The notes beneath the pieces are model-generated. The model was not told the DNA's origin and did not search any database. It saw nothing but the letters and a program-made list of their open reading frames with translations. A program made the translations under genes and the position numbers. A stretch of 64,000 nucleotides of DNA from Rhopalosiphum padi. Its lineage: Eukaryota > Arthropoda > Insecta > Hemiptera > Aphididae. Every line of letters begins with the position of its first letter. The first letter of the stretch is position 1. Below are positions 52,678 to 63,402 of this stretch, piece after piece. The stretch covers positions 85,131,714 through 85,195,713 of the forward strand of contig NC_083598.1 of NCBI RefSeq assembly GCF_020882245.1, given 5' to 3'.

Positions 52678-55600
52678 CTGAAATTTTAAATATTTGTATT
52701 ATAGCAAATACTTGAAATTTGAATAAAATCACAAATTCACTTACTAATAATAACTCATCAGTGACTATTGTTATAAAAAGCATATCACTTATTATACTCC
52801 AACCACTTCCTACAGGCACTATACAGAATGTTCTGCAGAATGATCGGTATACATGTCTATAGTTAGTTTCTTTAAAGTCTTCAGCAAACACACCATTTAG
52901 TACAATCTGAACCATTGCAGCCTAGAAAAAACAATTATATCAATATTATACATTAAAATAACAAAATACTATTTTACTCATATAATCATTAAAAATCATT
53001 GAAACAACAAATAACTCACAGTTGCCAAAGGAACATCAACTATGAATGATCCAAGATCGTGCTTGGATTTAGGTAACTTGTCAAGAAAATTTATTATGTT
53101 TTCTTTGCCTTTATGTAAAAACCGACCTCTTCCTTGTTTATTTCTGTCAGATTTTAAAAAATTTCTACCTTCATGTAGGTATTGTGATAAACTACCTTTA
53201 ACACTATAATTAAACAAAATTTAAATTATTAAATTATTTAAAAAATTGTGTTACAATAGATATTCTTAACATATAAAATACTTACTTTTTAAATAGAAAA
53301 CCACTGGATAATGTAAAAGTGGCGTTTTCATGGTAAGCTTCTGAAACCATTTGTCTGGACACTTGATTATCATACCGTTCATAATATTGAGCGAGAAAAG
53401 ATTCAACTAAAGACATCACCGGATTTGGTAGTTCGGGATTATGGCCTTCTGGTATTGGGTAACAATTACCCAAATTAATTGGCATTTTAAATTTGGATCC
53501 AATCGCACTGTACCGAGATGGCAGTTCTGAATTATCCTGAAAATAATTAAATAACATTGCCCTACATCCTACACATCAGCTCAACTTAATAAATACAAAG
53601 AGAATTTAAAATTTTTTAATATTGTTCATCAAATATTTTTTTCTTTTGTTAGGTACTACATCCACTTATACTCATAAAGTAATATAACGAAAATTAAAAT
53701 GTTTCTTTTAACCCAAATATGTATCATAAGTAACTTTAGATTATATTTTCTAAATAGTAAATAAATATATATATATATATTTAAATGCTATTCAGTTAAA
53801 ATAAACTTTATTTTTTTAATTAAACCTTTCCTTCAACAAACATTCAGTGTTTAAAGTATTTTTTTAATTAAATACATAAATTAAACAATTAAAAATGTCC
53901 TTATTTCCCAATATAACTACTATTACACATAAATAACATACATGCTATTATAAATATGTATAATATTTAAGTTTAATCAATCAACTATCAAACAATAAAA
54001 TTACTGTGAATGTATGTTTTTTAAATTTTAAATAATATAGTGTGCATTATTTTTAATTTTTTTTTCTTTTTTGTATACAACTGAATTCAAAATTATGTTT
54101 ATTACAGTCATTCCGAACCTCTTTTAATTTTAAATTCAAACCAGGTAAGATGTACTTACTTCAGACACCTTACCTTACAATACACCAAAAATAATCATAA
54201 TACTGTTAAGCAAGTACTATAAAAACATCAGTCTTGTGGTTCCTTGCTAATACTTAGCGTACAAATGGTATAAAATAATATAAAGGACACTTACCAACTT
54301 AGTTAGCATAGGAAAAAACTGTTGTACATCCCTAAGACATATATAATATAAATATGTGTTAAGTGGTGTTAAAACTGAAACATTAAAAATATATATGTAC
54401 CGTTTGTAACGCTCTTTGTCCTCTGTATCACACACTGGATTTCTTGACAAGTTCAGCACTTCAATAGTATAACCAGAGAGACATCTTAGTTCTTTTAAAT
54501 CAGAAAACTGTAATAAAAATTATTTTAACCTATTGTTACAATAAAAGTAAAAAAAAAAGAACATATTACTTTGTTCCCAGCCAAATCCAATACTTTAAGT
54601 TCAGGAAACAATCTACGTATCCAAATAAGACCTTCACCCAAGTAAATGTGATTATTTTCAAGACTCAAACCATACAAATCATGTTTGGTATGTTGAGCAA
54701 CTATATTTAGTGCTGCCAAAAGAACTGCTGGTCGATTTAATGGTACAAACAGTTGATTATCGGTAAATACTGTAATAAAAATAAACATATTTTCCTTATT
54801 TATATTAAAGCTATTATTAAATTAATATAAAATAATCTTTTATTTACATGAACAAGCATAAAAACGTGACAAATCCAAACTCTTGGTACTAGGATTGTAT
54901 CGGGTTGCCATAGCTTCTATCATTTTTTCTCTTACTTCACTGGATACTGGTGTGAATGATATAGGACCACGTGGAGGCGAATATAATAATACCTTTATAA
55001 CTAACTAAATACAAATATTTTTGTTAACATACATTTTTAAAATACAATACTATAAAACTCTACAACTGAATCATTTCAACTTACTTTTCGATCATCTCTT
55101 TGTGTTATCTTATAGCTAGTGTTGTGCAATGCTTTAGCAACCTTATAATCATCAACAAGAAATCTTAATGCATTATCAAAATATTGTTTCTGTAAAATAA
55201 ATATTGATCATTGTAATATATTCTACAAGTATATAAAAACCATAGAAATAGCATACATTATATGGATAAAATATAACAGGTGTAATATAAGTTTGTATTA
55301 TTTTTAAGACTTCATCGCTATCTTCAACATTTGGCACCTTAAAAATAAAAAAATTGATAATTTAAATATGTGCAATTAATATATTAAAAAATAAAACTTA
55401 CAAATACTGAGTACCATCCAGTACTACTTTCTTTTAAAGACCATGATAAGTTTCTAAAGTTACCATGACCACCGCGGCCATGATTTCTCTCAGGAAAAGA
55501 CCTATTAAATTTCATATTCATGAGTATATAAATTATTTTTATAAGTGGTAATAACTAAAAATGTAAATATTTACCGTCGACCAGAATTATTTCTAGGTGG

Positions 55601-56908
55601 TCCATTTCGATTAGAATATTCACTATCCAATTGATCACGAACTAGATCAGTTTTACCCTCCCAACTTTTACGAAAATGATTTCCTCCACGGTTGTTTGCT
55701 TTGAATGTCACTTTTTTATTATAACCATGACGATCTAAGTATCCACCACCTCCTCTTGTGCTAGGTCTTGAAGTTCGATCATCATGTTCATTATTCCGTT
55801 CATTACCTACAATTTAGAAATATAATAGGTATTATCAGTGTGATAGGTTAGAATATTATCAGATGAACTCATTTTGTGTGGAACTGCATATTATTAGTTT
55901 AAACTTTCAATTGAGGTTGAGCGTTTACTTAGTAGTTTTTATTTTTTATGAATGAATACGTTTTTTTGTTTGTTCATATACACGTTTTTTAGATAAATGT
56001 ATATAATTTAATTATATTTAGATACATTTCTTTAATTATAACTATTATTTTACATTAAACACAATAGTAAAATCTTTTCTTCGACGAGTGCACTATATTT
56101 TTGCTAAAGAAACAATTTCAATGTTTTCACACTGAAATTGTCATTAATTTATATTTTGAAGTACAAAATATTGAGAAATAAGTATTTCTATTTCATCTTT
56201 TTAAAGTTCTATTGTAGAAATATGTACCAATTTAGTATTTGATAAAATTTTTTTGTAAAAATATTTCCTTCTAAAAGTACTTACTTTATTATTGACAACT
56301 ATATGGTTAAATATATTAACTGAATGTTGTTTTAATTATTGGATTATGTTTTATTACTACCATCTAACATAACAATATAATTATTACTTTAGTTAAATTA
56401 GATAAACAAATTAGTAACAGTCAAGTAAAAATCTATAGTGATGTTTCCGTTCTAATCAATAAGAAATGTGTCGATGCAATAAAAAAAAATGAAACGATAA
56501 GCACAATACAAATAATTGTGATATTTGAAATGTAGTTCCTACTGATGAATATATTTATACAGAAACAAAGAAAACCCTACTATGAGTGTAAATAGAATTT
56601 ATTTAGAAATTGTTAGAACTTGAGAATTTCAAAACTGATAGATATGGACGATATGGTAAAATGTAATATATTATATAGGTATCTAAGGTATGCCGAACGA
56701 TATATTTCAACATAGTGTTTGAACGAAAACAGTAAGTATGTTAATGGTAAATATTAAGTTAGCCAAATTCTTATTAGGTCGTAATTTTTTAAGCACTCCA
56801 TCCCCACCTAAGTCCCAAAACATAAACGTCAATTTGTACGATATACTCACGTGAATTGATGTTGTGAAATCTGCCGTTATTGTTACGTCCTCGCGATCTA
56901 CCAGCCAT
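51897..56908 (-). CDS. Nxf1: Nuclear RNA export factor 1 (NXF1/TAP, small bristles homologue), complete, 14 coding exons
   Basis: NXF1, with its partner NXT1/p15, carries mRNA through nuclear pores. Coding exons, 5' to 3': 56908-56851, 55806-55575, 55501-55402, 55337-55257, 55189-55085, 54992-54848, 54769-54570, 54507-54401, 54331-54295, 53536-53286, 53203-53020, 52921-52745, 52677-52142, 51990-51897. All introns are GT/AG and every phase joins, giving 2,307 nt with the stop (768 aa). Domain order is typical: Arg/Gly/Asn-rich N-terminus (1 to about 110), RRM-like (about 115-195), LRR (about 230-360), NTF2-like (about 385-575) and TAP-C/UBA-like (about 715-768). It is longer than human (about 620 aa) or fly NXF1, mainly from a Q/S/P-rich linker before TAP-C. 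The start ATG opens MAGRSRGRNNN. No lesions were seen. Paralogues NXF2/3 are possible, but domain completeness favours NXF1. Confidence 0.93.
52745..53536 (-). CDS. Nxf1: NXF1 exons 10-12: NTF2-like domain
   Basis: Exons 53536-53286, 53203-53020 and 52921-52745, with the last strand running into exon 13 (ETSKRFHIFKP). Typical features are VESFLAQYYERYD, SEAYHENATFTLSS, GSFIVDVPLATAAMVQIVLN and HVYRSFCRTFCIVP. In the family this domain binds NXT1 and one FG-nucleoporin site. Confidence 0.93.
54295..54992 (-). CDS. Nxf1: NXF1 exons 6-9: leucine-rich-repeat domain
   Basis: Exons 54992-54848, 54769-54570, 54507-54401 and 54331-54295. Leucine-rich units are visible: LYGLSLENNHIY, LKVLDLAGNK and IEVLNLSRNPVCD, closing with the capping segment YKRDVQQFFPMLTKLD. 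The 37-nt exon 9 is very short but keeps the frame. Confidence 0.92.
55085..55501 (-). CDS. Nxf1: NXF1 exons 3-5: RRM-like domain
   Basis: Exons 55501-55402, 55337-55257 and 55189-55085. The domain opens with TGWYSVFVPN and continues through an ALRFLVDDYKVAKAL segment, matching the non-canonical RRM of the family. Confidence 0.9.
55575..56908 (-). CDS. Nxf1: NXF1 exons 1-2: Arg/Gly-rich RNA-binding N-terminus
   Basis: Exon 1 is 56908-56851 (19 codons plus one base) and exon 2 is 55806-55575, with an intron of about 1.04 kb between. The product is basic and disordered-looking (RGRNNNGRFHN; STRGGGGYLDRHGYNKK), as in NXF1 N-termini that bind RNA and the ALY/THO adaptors. Confidence 0.9.
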
Positions 56909-57060
56909 CTCGTTTAGTAAGTCGTCAAAACTTCAGGCTCGAGTATGACAACAAATGCCAAAGCACGAAAGTGAAAGACTGAGAAAGAGTAGTGTACGCT
57001 AATCGGTAAACAGAAAACGCACTATCAAATACTATAAACAATGATACAGAAGACGTCTGT
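56909..57060 (-). promoter_or_regulatory. NXF1 5' UTR and likely initiator
   Basis: On the - strand a pyrimidine-rich initiator, CTCAGTCTTTC (around 56974-56984), lies about 70 bases before the ATG. It matches the arthropod TCAGTY initiator and the pyrimidine start common in genes of the RNA and translation machinery. No TATA box is evident. Confidence 0.4.
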
Positions 57061-57061
57061 T

Positions 57062-58480
57062 CAAGTCTTCATAGAATAAAAAGTAATAACTAACAATTAT
57101 TTTATTAATTCGTTAATCTATGGGTCCAAACAATAATTTAGATATGATTGGTTGCTAACGAGCACGATTGCAGCCCGCACGACGATGAAATTTTTTGACC
57201 ATGCCGAAAAAACAAATTTATTGTTTTTATCAAAAACCTGAAGACTGCTAGCGCTTTTAGCGGTACTTGCAGTGTACTACGAATTACGCTCTAGTTTTGA
57301 ACACGGACGTACGTCCGTGGTTTTGAATAATAAATATATATATTATAGTAATATTAGTTAATAGTTTATCATTAATTAATATTTAATCAATGGTAATATT
57401 AAATGTCAAATTACATGCAAATGGCGAGTACTAGCCACTAGGTATATTATATTATTACATGGCCATTATTTAATGTTATACATTATAAATTATTAAGTAA
57501 GTATGTCCATAGTCCATAATCCATATGGCCATGTTTTTCAATTATATTTTTTAATTTTCTATTATTAGATATATCAACCTATTTTTAACAACTGTATTCA
57601 TACAATTAATTTAATTAAAAGATACTAGGAATTAATGATTAGATTAAAGTTTGAAAAACTGTTCATTAAATCTACATTCAACCTTATCAATTTAACAAAT
57701 ATATGTTTACTAAAGGTTTTTACACAAGGCAAAGATGGCAAATTATGTTCCTTGAGAAACTCATATCCTCCCGGGGACCTATTTTATTGTGATGTATTTT
57801 TAAATTAAATTTTTTTGTTTACTTTATCTGAAATAATAATATATAAAGCACTCAATTCTCACTACAACATCTGTTCTTAGATTTTTTACTTAGATTTATT
57901 TTGATCCAAAATAAATTCCCTTTATCATTTCACATTAACTTTGGAAAGTATTTAATTTTAATATTTTAAGAGATGTTGGTAAATTTTAATCTTATTAGAA
58001 GAGATAATATTTTAACACCATTTAGTACTAGAAAACATTCACTAATAACTAATCTACCTCTACATACTAAGTTTTCTATCATGCTGTTAAATCAGGATAG
58101 TAGGTATATGGAAATATCAAACTTATAACTTTATCGATTTTACCTAAAATCTAAATTATAAATCTTTAGTATCAATAATTTCAAAATCCAAAATACAAAA
58201 AATTGCACATACTATATTATGTTAGATTATTAGATATATCAAATACCAATTGTACAACCGTGATTGGCGTGATAGATAAATGTTTTACAAAGTATACCAG
58301 AATGATGTGAAAAATAAGTAGATATCTATTTTATTTTATTGAAACTTTTTTTTAAGAATAATTTAAAACAATATTAATAATAAGTGAAGTTTTCTTAAAA
58401 TTATATCAGATAAACAACAAAGATAAAAAAGAAATAATAGTTCTAGGTATATTATTTTTTCATAATATATAATAATACAT
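57062..58480. other. AT-rich region upstream of NXF1
   Basis: The first 270 bases are GC-richer and hold the palindrome at 57302-57319; the rest is AT-rich. No gene was recognised. Confidence 0.45.
57302..57319. repeat. Perfect 18-bp palindrome
   Basis: CACGGACGT followed by its exact reverse complement, about 400 bp upstream of the NXF1 start codon. Confidence 0.9.
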
Positions 58481-58553
58481 ATTTTTAGTTAAGAAGGCGC
58501 AAGCCATGCAACAGTAAAAAAAAAGTAAGCGTACGCGTACGGCGGCACACCAA

Positions 58554-58655
58554 CGCTCAAGAGATGGCGTTGTGCGCCTCATCGTTGATGACACGCAGGA
58601 TGCAATCACGGTCAGTGATCACTACCGCCTTACCGGGCATTGGGAGAAACTAGAA
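58554..58655 (-). pseudogene. Short protein-like fragment resembling LAMTOR3 (MP1)
   Basis: On the - strand a GC-rich block reads LPMPGKAVVITDRDCILRV, then about ten more residues (INDEAHNAIS) to a stop, between stop codons on both sides. The family, from memory, has an LP...AIVVSDRDG...V.ND.AP segment near its N-terminus, so this looks like one exon-sized or retro-copied fragment. The invariant Gly after DRD is Cys here. No further parts of the gene were found. It could also be chance or another family. Confidence 0.3.
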
Positions 58656-59610
58656 AGTAGAAAGTAAGAGCCGCCACTCCAAACTCTGAAACTGACCAAG
58701 TAATCACTCGGGAGTGCCTATCGTTGTTCTGTAATTCTATTGTCCTGTTATAAAATAATATCTCTTATAATACCTTATGTCCGTGTCCCGTGACCTGTCC
58801 TATAATCGGTCTTACTTTAAAGTTACTACTAATTAACTGATTTTTAGTGATTGCTGCTGGGGCTTAGCCCCCCCCCCCCAAAAAAAAAAAAAAAAAGTCC
58901 ACCAAGCTCCCACTAACATTCTTGCAAACATAAAAATTTTGTAGTTTAGTTTTCATATATTACATCCTTAAAAAACAAGAAATATAACACATAATAATTT
59001 TTATATTATAAATTTGTTGGTATAATATTTTACATAATATTATATACGAAAATTAAAATTATAAGTTGGAACACTGTCCTATTTGATTTGTTTTATGGTC
59101 TGTCGAATAAAACAAATAAATATATAAAATTATATTAATTTAGAATTACAATAAATAATAATTTTTCACAGTTAAAAAAATATAGTTATTTTTTGCTAGA
59201 TTTTCATTTAGTGTGGTAGATTACCGAAACTGGAGAACAAATTTTGTTATTTAGGGTCTTATTAGAATTAGATTCACATTGTATAGGAGAAGTGCTGTGA
59301 AGATTTTCAGAACTTTATCTTCAGTCGTTAACTCATTACAAAGCTATAAAGCTGAAAAACGTAATGAAAACATTATTTTTAAATAATACGTTATTGGTTG
59401 TTATCTTCGATCGAACTAAACAATTTCTTCCATTAATTGCCTAATAAGTTATTACTTATTTTTAAAAACTGTTTAAACGGTAAACTGGTATTACGGTAAA
59501 CCACTAAACCAGTTGTTCGCAGTGAATCACCCCGATCGAAGGTTACCTCTATACAGGGCTGCTTTAATAAAAATTTTCTAATTTATATTAATTTAACCTA
59601 ATTTAAAAAT
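58656..59610. other. Repeat-derived spacer
   Basis: It contains a C12-A17 homopolymer junction (58868-58896) and otherwise AT-rich sequence. The left end of the PIF/Harbinger element should lie toward its right side but could not be fixed. Confidence 0.4.
58868..58896. repeat. C12 tract directly joined to A17 tract
   Basis: Twelve C followed by seventeen A with no other base. Such tracts are prone to length errors. Confidence 0.9.
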
Positions 59611-59616
59611 TAAAAA

Positions 59617-59857
59617 ATAGATATCTGGGACAACAAGAAGGTTTTGGAACTCATTGAGTGCTACAAAAATAAACCAGTATTATGGTTACCAAAGGATCCA
59701 AAGTATTATAATAAAATCGCAAAAGCCGATGCGTGGGAAGATAAGGCGAAACAAATGAAAACGACAACAAAGGAATTCAAAAAAAAAATTATCAGCCTTA
59801 ATGCTTCATTTCGGTGAGAAAAGGTGAAAATAAAAAATAGCTAGAGAACTGACTCAG
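59617..59857 (+). pseudogene. MADF exon 1
   Basis: The first two helices of the MADF fold are readable up to KKKIISLNASFR. Then TGA replaces a likely Arg codon, followed by EKVKIKNS and a TAG. The donor GTAAAT is at 59858. Confidence 0.75.
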
Positions 59858-59964
59858 GTAAATATAAACAATTTTTATTAATATTAAATACAATATTATT
59901 AGCCAGTCTTGCTAAGTATTCGAATACTATTTAGATTTTGTTTCTAAAATATTCTTTTGCTACG

Positions 59965-60639
59965 TGCCCTGATGTCCTTTACCAATAATATAGTACACAA
60001 TAAAGGATACTACGACGTAGGCTTAAGTACTAGGATAGCAATATTATAATAACATGACGTGCAATAGTAATATTATGACGTAGAAATAAACATCTACCTG
60101 TAATAAGGAGTACCTATCTACACACCTGGACGATAATATGTTATGCCTAATCGACATGAATAATAATAATAGGAGAATTAAAAACATCTATTACTTTAAC
60201 CCTCGGAAATCGAAGATGAACGAATTCAACGATACATTGTAAGCCTATAATCGAAATATGATTTTAAATTAATCTCGAGTTCTGAGAATCCCGAGCGAGG
60301 CTGACCACAAGCGGGTGGGCAAGCATCACCGGATGTCATATGTAGATTAATCATTGCACGTGCATCCTGAAATGCGTAATAGCGTGAGAACAAAATATGA
60401 CGCACTTAAGAATAGGCCAGAAGATACATGGGTAATAGGTCGGGGGACACTGACTATATAAGGGGGTCCTGGAGAGGACTCCTGCAGACGTGATTTACCA
60501 GAGATAGCGCAAGCACCTTCACGTCAGTCTACATCAGAAATCTATTATTTGGACTTATAATATTTTCAATTAATTAAATAAACGACACTTAGAAATATTT
60601 CGACACGACCTGCAATATCGACGAAAAGTTGCTGGCCCA
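59965..60639 (+). mobile_element. Solo LTR-like sequence inserted in the MADF intron
   Basis: A GC-richer block with the order of signals of an LTR: TATATAAG at 60455-60462, a GC-rich transcribed part and AATAAA at 60577-60582, closing in CTGGCCCA. With TG...CA ends placed at 59965 and 60639 the 5-bp flanks are CTACG and CTACA, 4 of 5 identical; the exact ends are uncertain. No gag or pol sequence or second LTR was found, so it is best read as a solo LTR. The family (Ty3-like or Bel/Pao) is not determined. Confidence 0.5.
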
Positions 60640-61218
60640 CTACACTTTTATAATGATTGTAACTTATAAATTATAAATTAGGTTTCGTCAAATAAGCAGA
60701 TTACAGAACCTATACCTATTTATTTGCGAATTATGTATAAATATTTCAGTATAAATTTTATTGAACTAAAAACATTTATTTATTTAAGTATTTTGAATAA
60801 TGAAAATTTTAAAATTTAAAGGAAATATTTTTAATACAAATTACACTAAGTATTTAATTTAAGTGTGTATTCTTAACAAGGCTATTATTAGCTATAAATA
60901 GGTACACACGAAATATAATACGTATTATAAACCTGCACTTGTGAACTGTCTATGAAATAAGCAAATACAACAACTGGAATAGGTATTCACGTCGTCCTTT
61001 TGTGTTAATATTTCATTTTTATAATTCTATTTTAATAATTTGAATAGTTAAGTATTCGAATCTACAAATAGAACATTGTATATTATAAATTATAATATAC
61101 ATTATTTATATTACTAATTCACTTATTTACTACATTATGTCTAGAAGGACTCTTGAATGACTATTATATTTCAAAAACTATTTATAAAGTAAAATATATT
61201 TTTATTATTTTATATAAG
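60640..61218. other. Remainder of the first MADF intron
   Basis: AT-rich, ending at the acceptor TATATAAG before exon 2. Nothing else seen. Confidence 0.45.
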
Positions 61219-61311
61219 GAACGGATAAAGTTTACAAAAGCTCATGGTTTGCCTTCAAAAGGTTGGCCTTTATTGTGGATAAGGACAATCCACGATCTAT
61301 ACATTAAAACG
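61219..61311 (+). pseudogene. MADF exon 2
   Basis: Encodes TDKVYKSSWFAFKRLAFIVD, the third-helix region of MADF, then DNPRSIH and an in-frame TAA. The donor is GTAAGT. Confidence 0.75.
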
Positions 61312-61580
61312 GTAAGTAAAAACTAAAAATGTTATAATTTTAGTTTTGTTATAATATTTTAGATTTTTAACGGAGTGATGATATAAATGTATTGATTTAA
61401 CAATGATATTTATTTTTTTTTAAATGATAAAATTTAGCTACTCAAAAAGTCTTAAAAATTGAATACATGGTTAAACACGAGTTGAATGTATTATATTTAT
61501 TAAATGTATAATAATAATGTATGTATTAAAATAATAATAATTTTTTTTTTTTAAAGTATCAATAAAAAAATAAAATAAAA

Positions 61581-61911
61581 TTATGCGTAGTCGCTTTGCC
61601 ACGAAACCGCCCCTTCATTTACAAAATAATCTGCAATTTCGTTTCGAACTTCTTTTATATCCAACGGCGATCTACGAGGCATATTCCGGATTGGTAATGA
61701 AGACGTTATATTATTGTTTTCTGATCTCCAATTTCCTTGCAAATAATACAATGCTAAAATTTCCTTTGTAATTATAATACTCGGTTCCACTATGAAAAGG
61801 AGCTTGTAGGACTACATGTTTTCCATCCATTGCGCCTAAGTAATGAGGAAAATTCCAACGATCTTCGTACCCTTTTGCAATAGCTAACCAGCCTTCAGGT
61901 GTCGTAGGAAT
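61581..61911 (-). pseudogene. Internally deleted PIF/Harbinger transposase relic
   Basis: DDE transposase of the PIF/Harbinger type on the - strand. After an acceptor-like TTTTTAG, one frame reads IPTTPEGWLAIAKGYEDRW, then the first catalytic block GAMDGKHVVLQAP and YYNYKGNFSIVLFA. At about 61737-61745 the sequence jumps, with a frame change, to the C-terminal end (GNWRSENNNI; PIRNMPRRSPLDIKEVRNEI; FVNEGAVSWQSDYA, stop at 61583-61581). The middle, with the second Asp and the catalytic Glu, is missing. N-terminal exons were not found. It cannot be an active enzyme. Confidence 0.85.
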
Positions 61912-63088
61912 CTAAAAATTTTTAAATAATAATATAAGTATACAAGTTATCGCATTATTATAGAAAATATTAACTACTTAAATTTTATTTTTTAAATTGT
62001 TTTTGTTCAAATATTATTTATTATATCAATAGCGTTTTAAGTTCAAATATTGACAAAATTCGTCATAATTAAGAATATTTGCTAATTATTTTGTAGTTAA
62101 AAATGTATAAAACTGTTTGTCAATATAGGGCGCGGATTTTTATGTAATAAAAAAGTAAATATTTATGTTCTAATATTTGGCAAAATATATATTAAAAACC
62201 TGAAATATTTAAAAAGAAAAATTACAAATTTACAAAAAAATTAGTTTTTTTCATTTATGTTTTTTATTGGATTTAATTCATCTAATCATCTTCATTGTTT
62301 TTTTTCTTTTGAAAAAATTGGATACAATATACATTTGGAGATTATGACTACATTAAAAATTGTAATCTCCCGCTAATAACTTAATCATATATCTCTTATT
62401 TATAACCACTCCGTAAATCAATACAAGCTGATAGATCAAAATTTCCAAATTCCAATATAATAATTTTATTAGGTATAAATAAAAATTGTATACCTAGGTA
62501 TGAAAAAGCGAAATATTTACGAAATATGTAAATATTAGTGAAATATTTAAAAATATGATTTACATCAAAATATATGAAAAAATGTAAAATAAAAAAGTCT
62601 CATTTTATTCAGGGTGTAATGAAACGTGCTTATTTTAAATCAGAATTGAGAAATTTGTATTCAATAAAATTATGTATTTACATAAAAACCTGCACCCTAT
62701 TCATCTATAATATCATATGTTTTACGTTATCAACAATTTTTAGAAATATTTTAAATATAGCATTTAACATACAACATTTTTCGTATATAAAATATGTAAT
62801 ATCAATATTTATTTATAATTAGGTAAAACATAGCCATGTTAAGATACCTATACCTATTTATTTAACTTTTACTATGTTATTTACAAAAAAATCACTAAAT
62901 TGTATGTATTGACATTAAACAAATAATAAACATATAACTTAAGTACATATTTTAGGTGAACTATTTCTAAAATGTTTAATTTACAATATTGTTATTAAAA
63001 AGTTGTGTTAAGATTCTTAGAATATAAATTAGTTATCTAGGTTTATAAAATCAATATTTACACGTATTTAATTTTACGTACATTTCAG
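61912..63088. other. AT-rich remainder of the second MADF intron
   Basis: The missing N-terminal transposase exons would be expected here on the - strand, but none is recognisable. It ends at the acceptor ACATTTCAG. Confidence 0.45.
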
Positions 63089-63402
63089 TTCGTCGAAGAA
63101 CAAGTGGACACTGAAAGCCAAAATAAGGAAACCGAAGATGTTTTACAGTCCACTACAAGCCAAGATGATTCGGTCATTTTTAATATTCCGTCAACACGTC
63201 CAAAAAAAAAAAAAAAAAAACTAATGATGACTATATGCTTGACCAAGCATTTTCAATTTTAACTTATGCGGCAAAATCCGTTGAAGAAACTGAATGTAGT
63301 GCATATGGAAAGTATATCGAAAACAAATTAAAAAGTTTTTCTCCCCAAACCAGAAATGTGGTTCAACATGAATTTGGCAACATCATATTTAAAGCTTGTT
63401 AA
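63089..63402 (+). pseudogene. MADF exon 3 with BESS-like C-terminus
   Basis: An acidic, Glu/Asp/Gln-rich start (FVEEQVDTESQNKETED) leads to a Lys run coded by A19, after which the frame changes. The last part (DYMLDQAFSILTYAAKSVEE, then LKSFSPQTRNVVQHEF) is a BESS-like dimerisation segment ending at TAA 63400-63402. Confidence 0.7.

Larger units (their letters stand above)
59617..63402 (+). pseudogene. Broken MADF-domain gene of a PIF/Harbinger transposon
   Basis: Three + strand exons, 59617-59857, 61219-61311 and 63089-63402, encode a MADF (Myb/SANT-like) protein, the DNA-binding partner of PIF/Harbinger transposases. Exon 1 reads DIWDNKKVLELIECYKNKP, exon 2 VYKSSWFAFKRLAFIVDKD, and exon 3 ends in a BESS-like segment (LKSFSPQTRNVVQHEF). 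Lesions: ATA where the start ATG is expected, in-frame TGA (59815) and TAG (59842), a TAA in exon 2 (61305), a frame change across an A19 run in exon 3 (about 63202-63220), and a phase that does not join between exons 2 and 3. Intron 1 holds an LTR; intron 2 holds the antisense transposase relic. The gene is dead. Confidence 0.75.
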
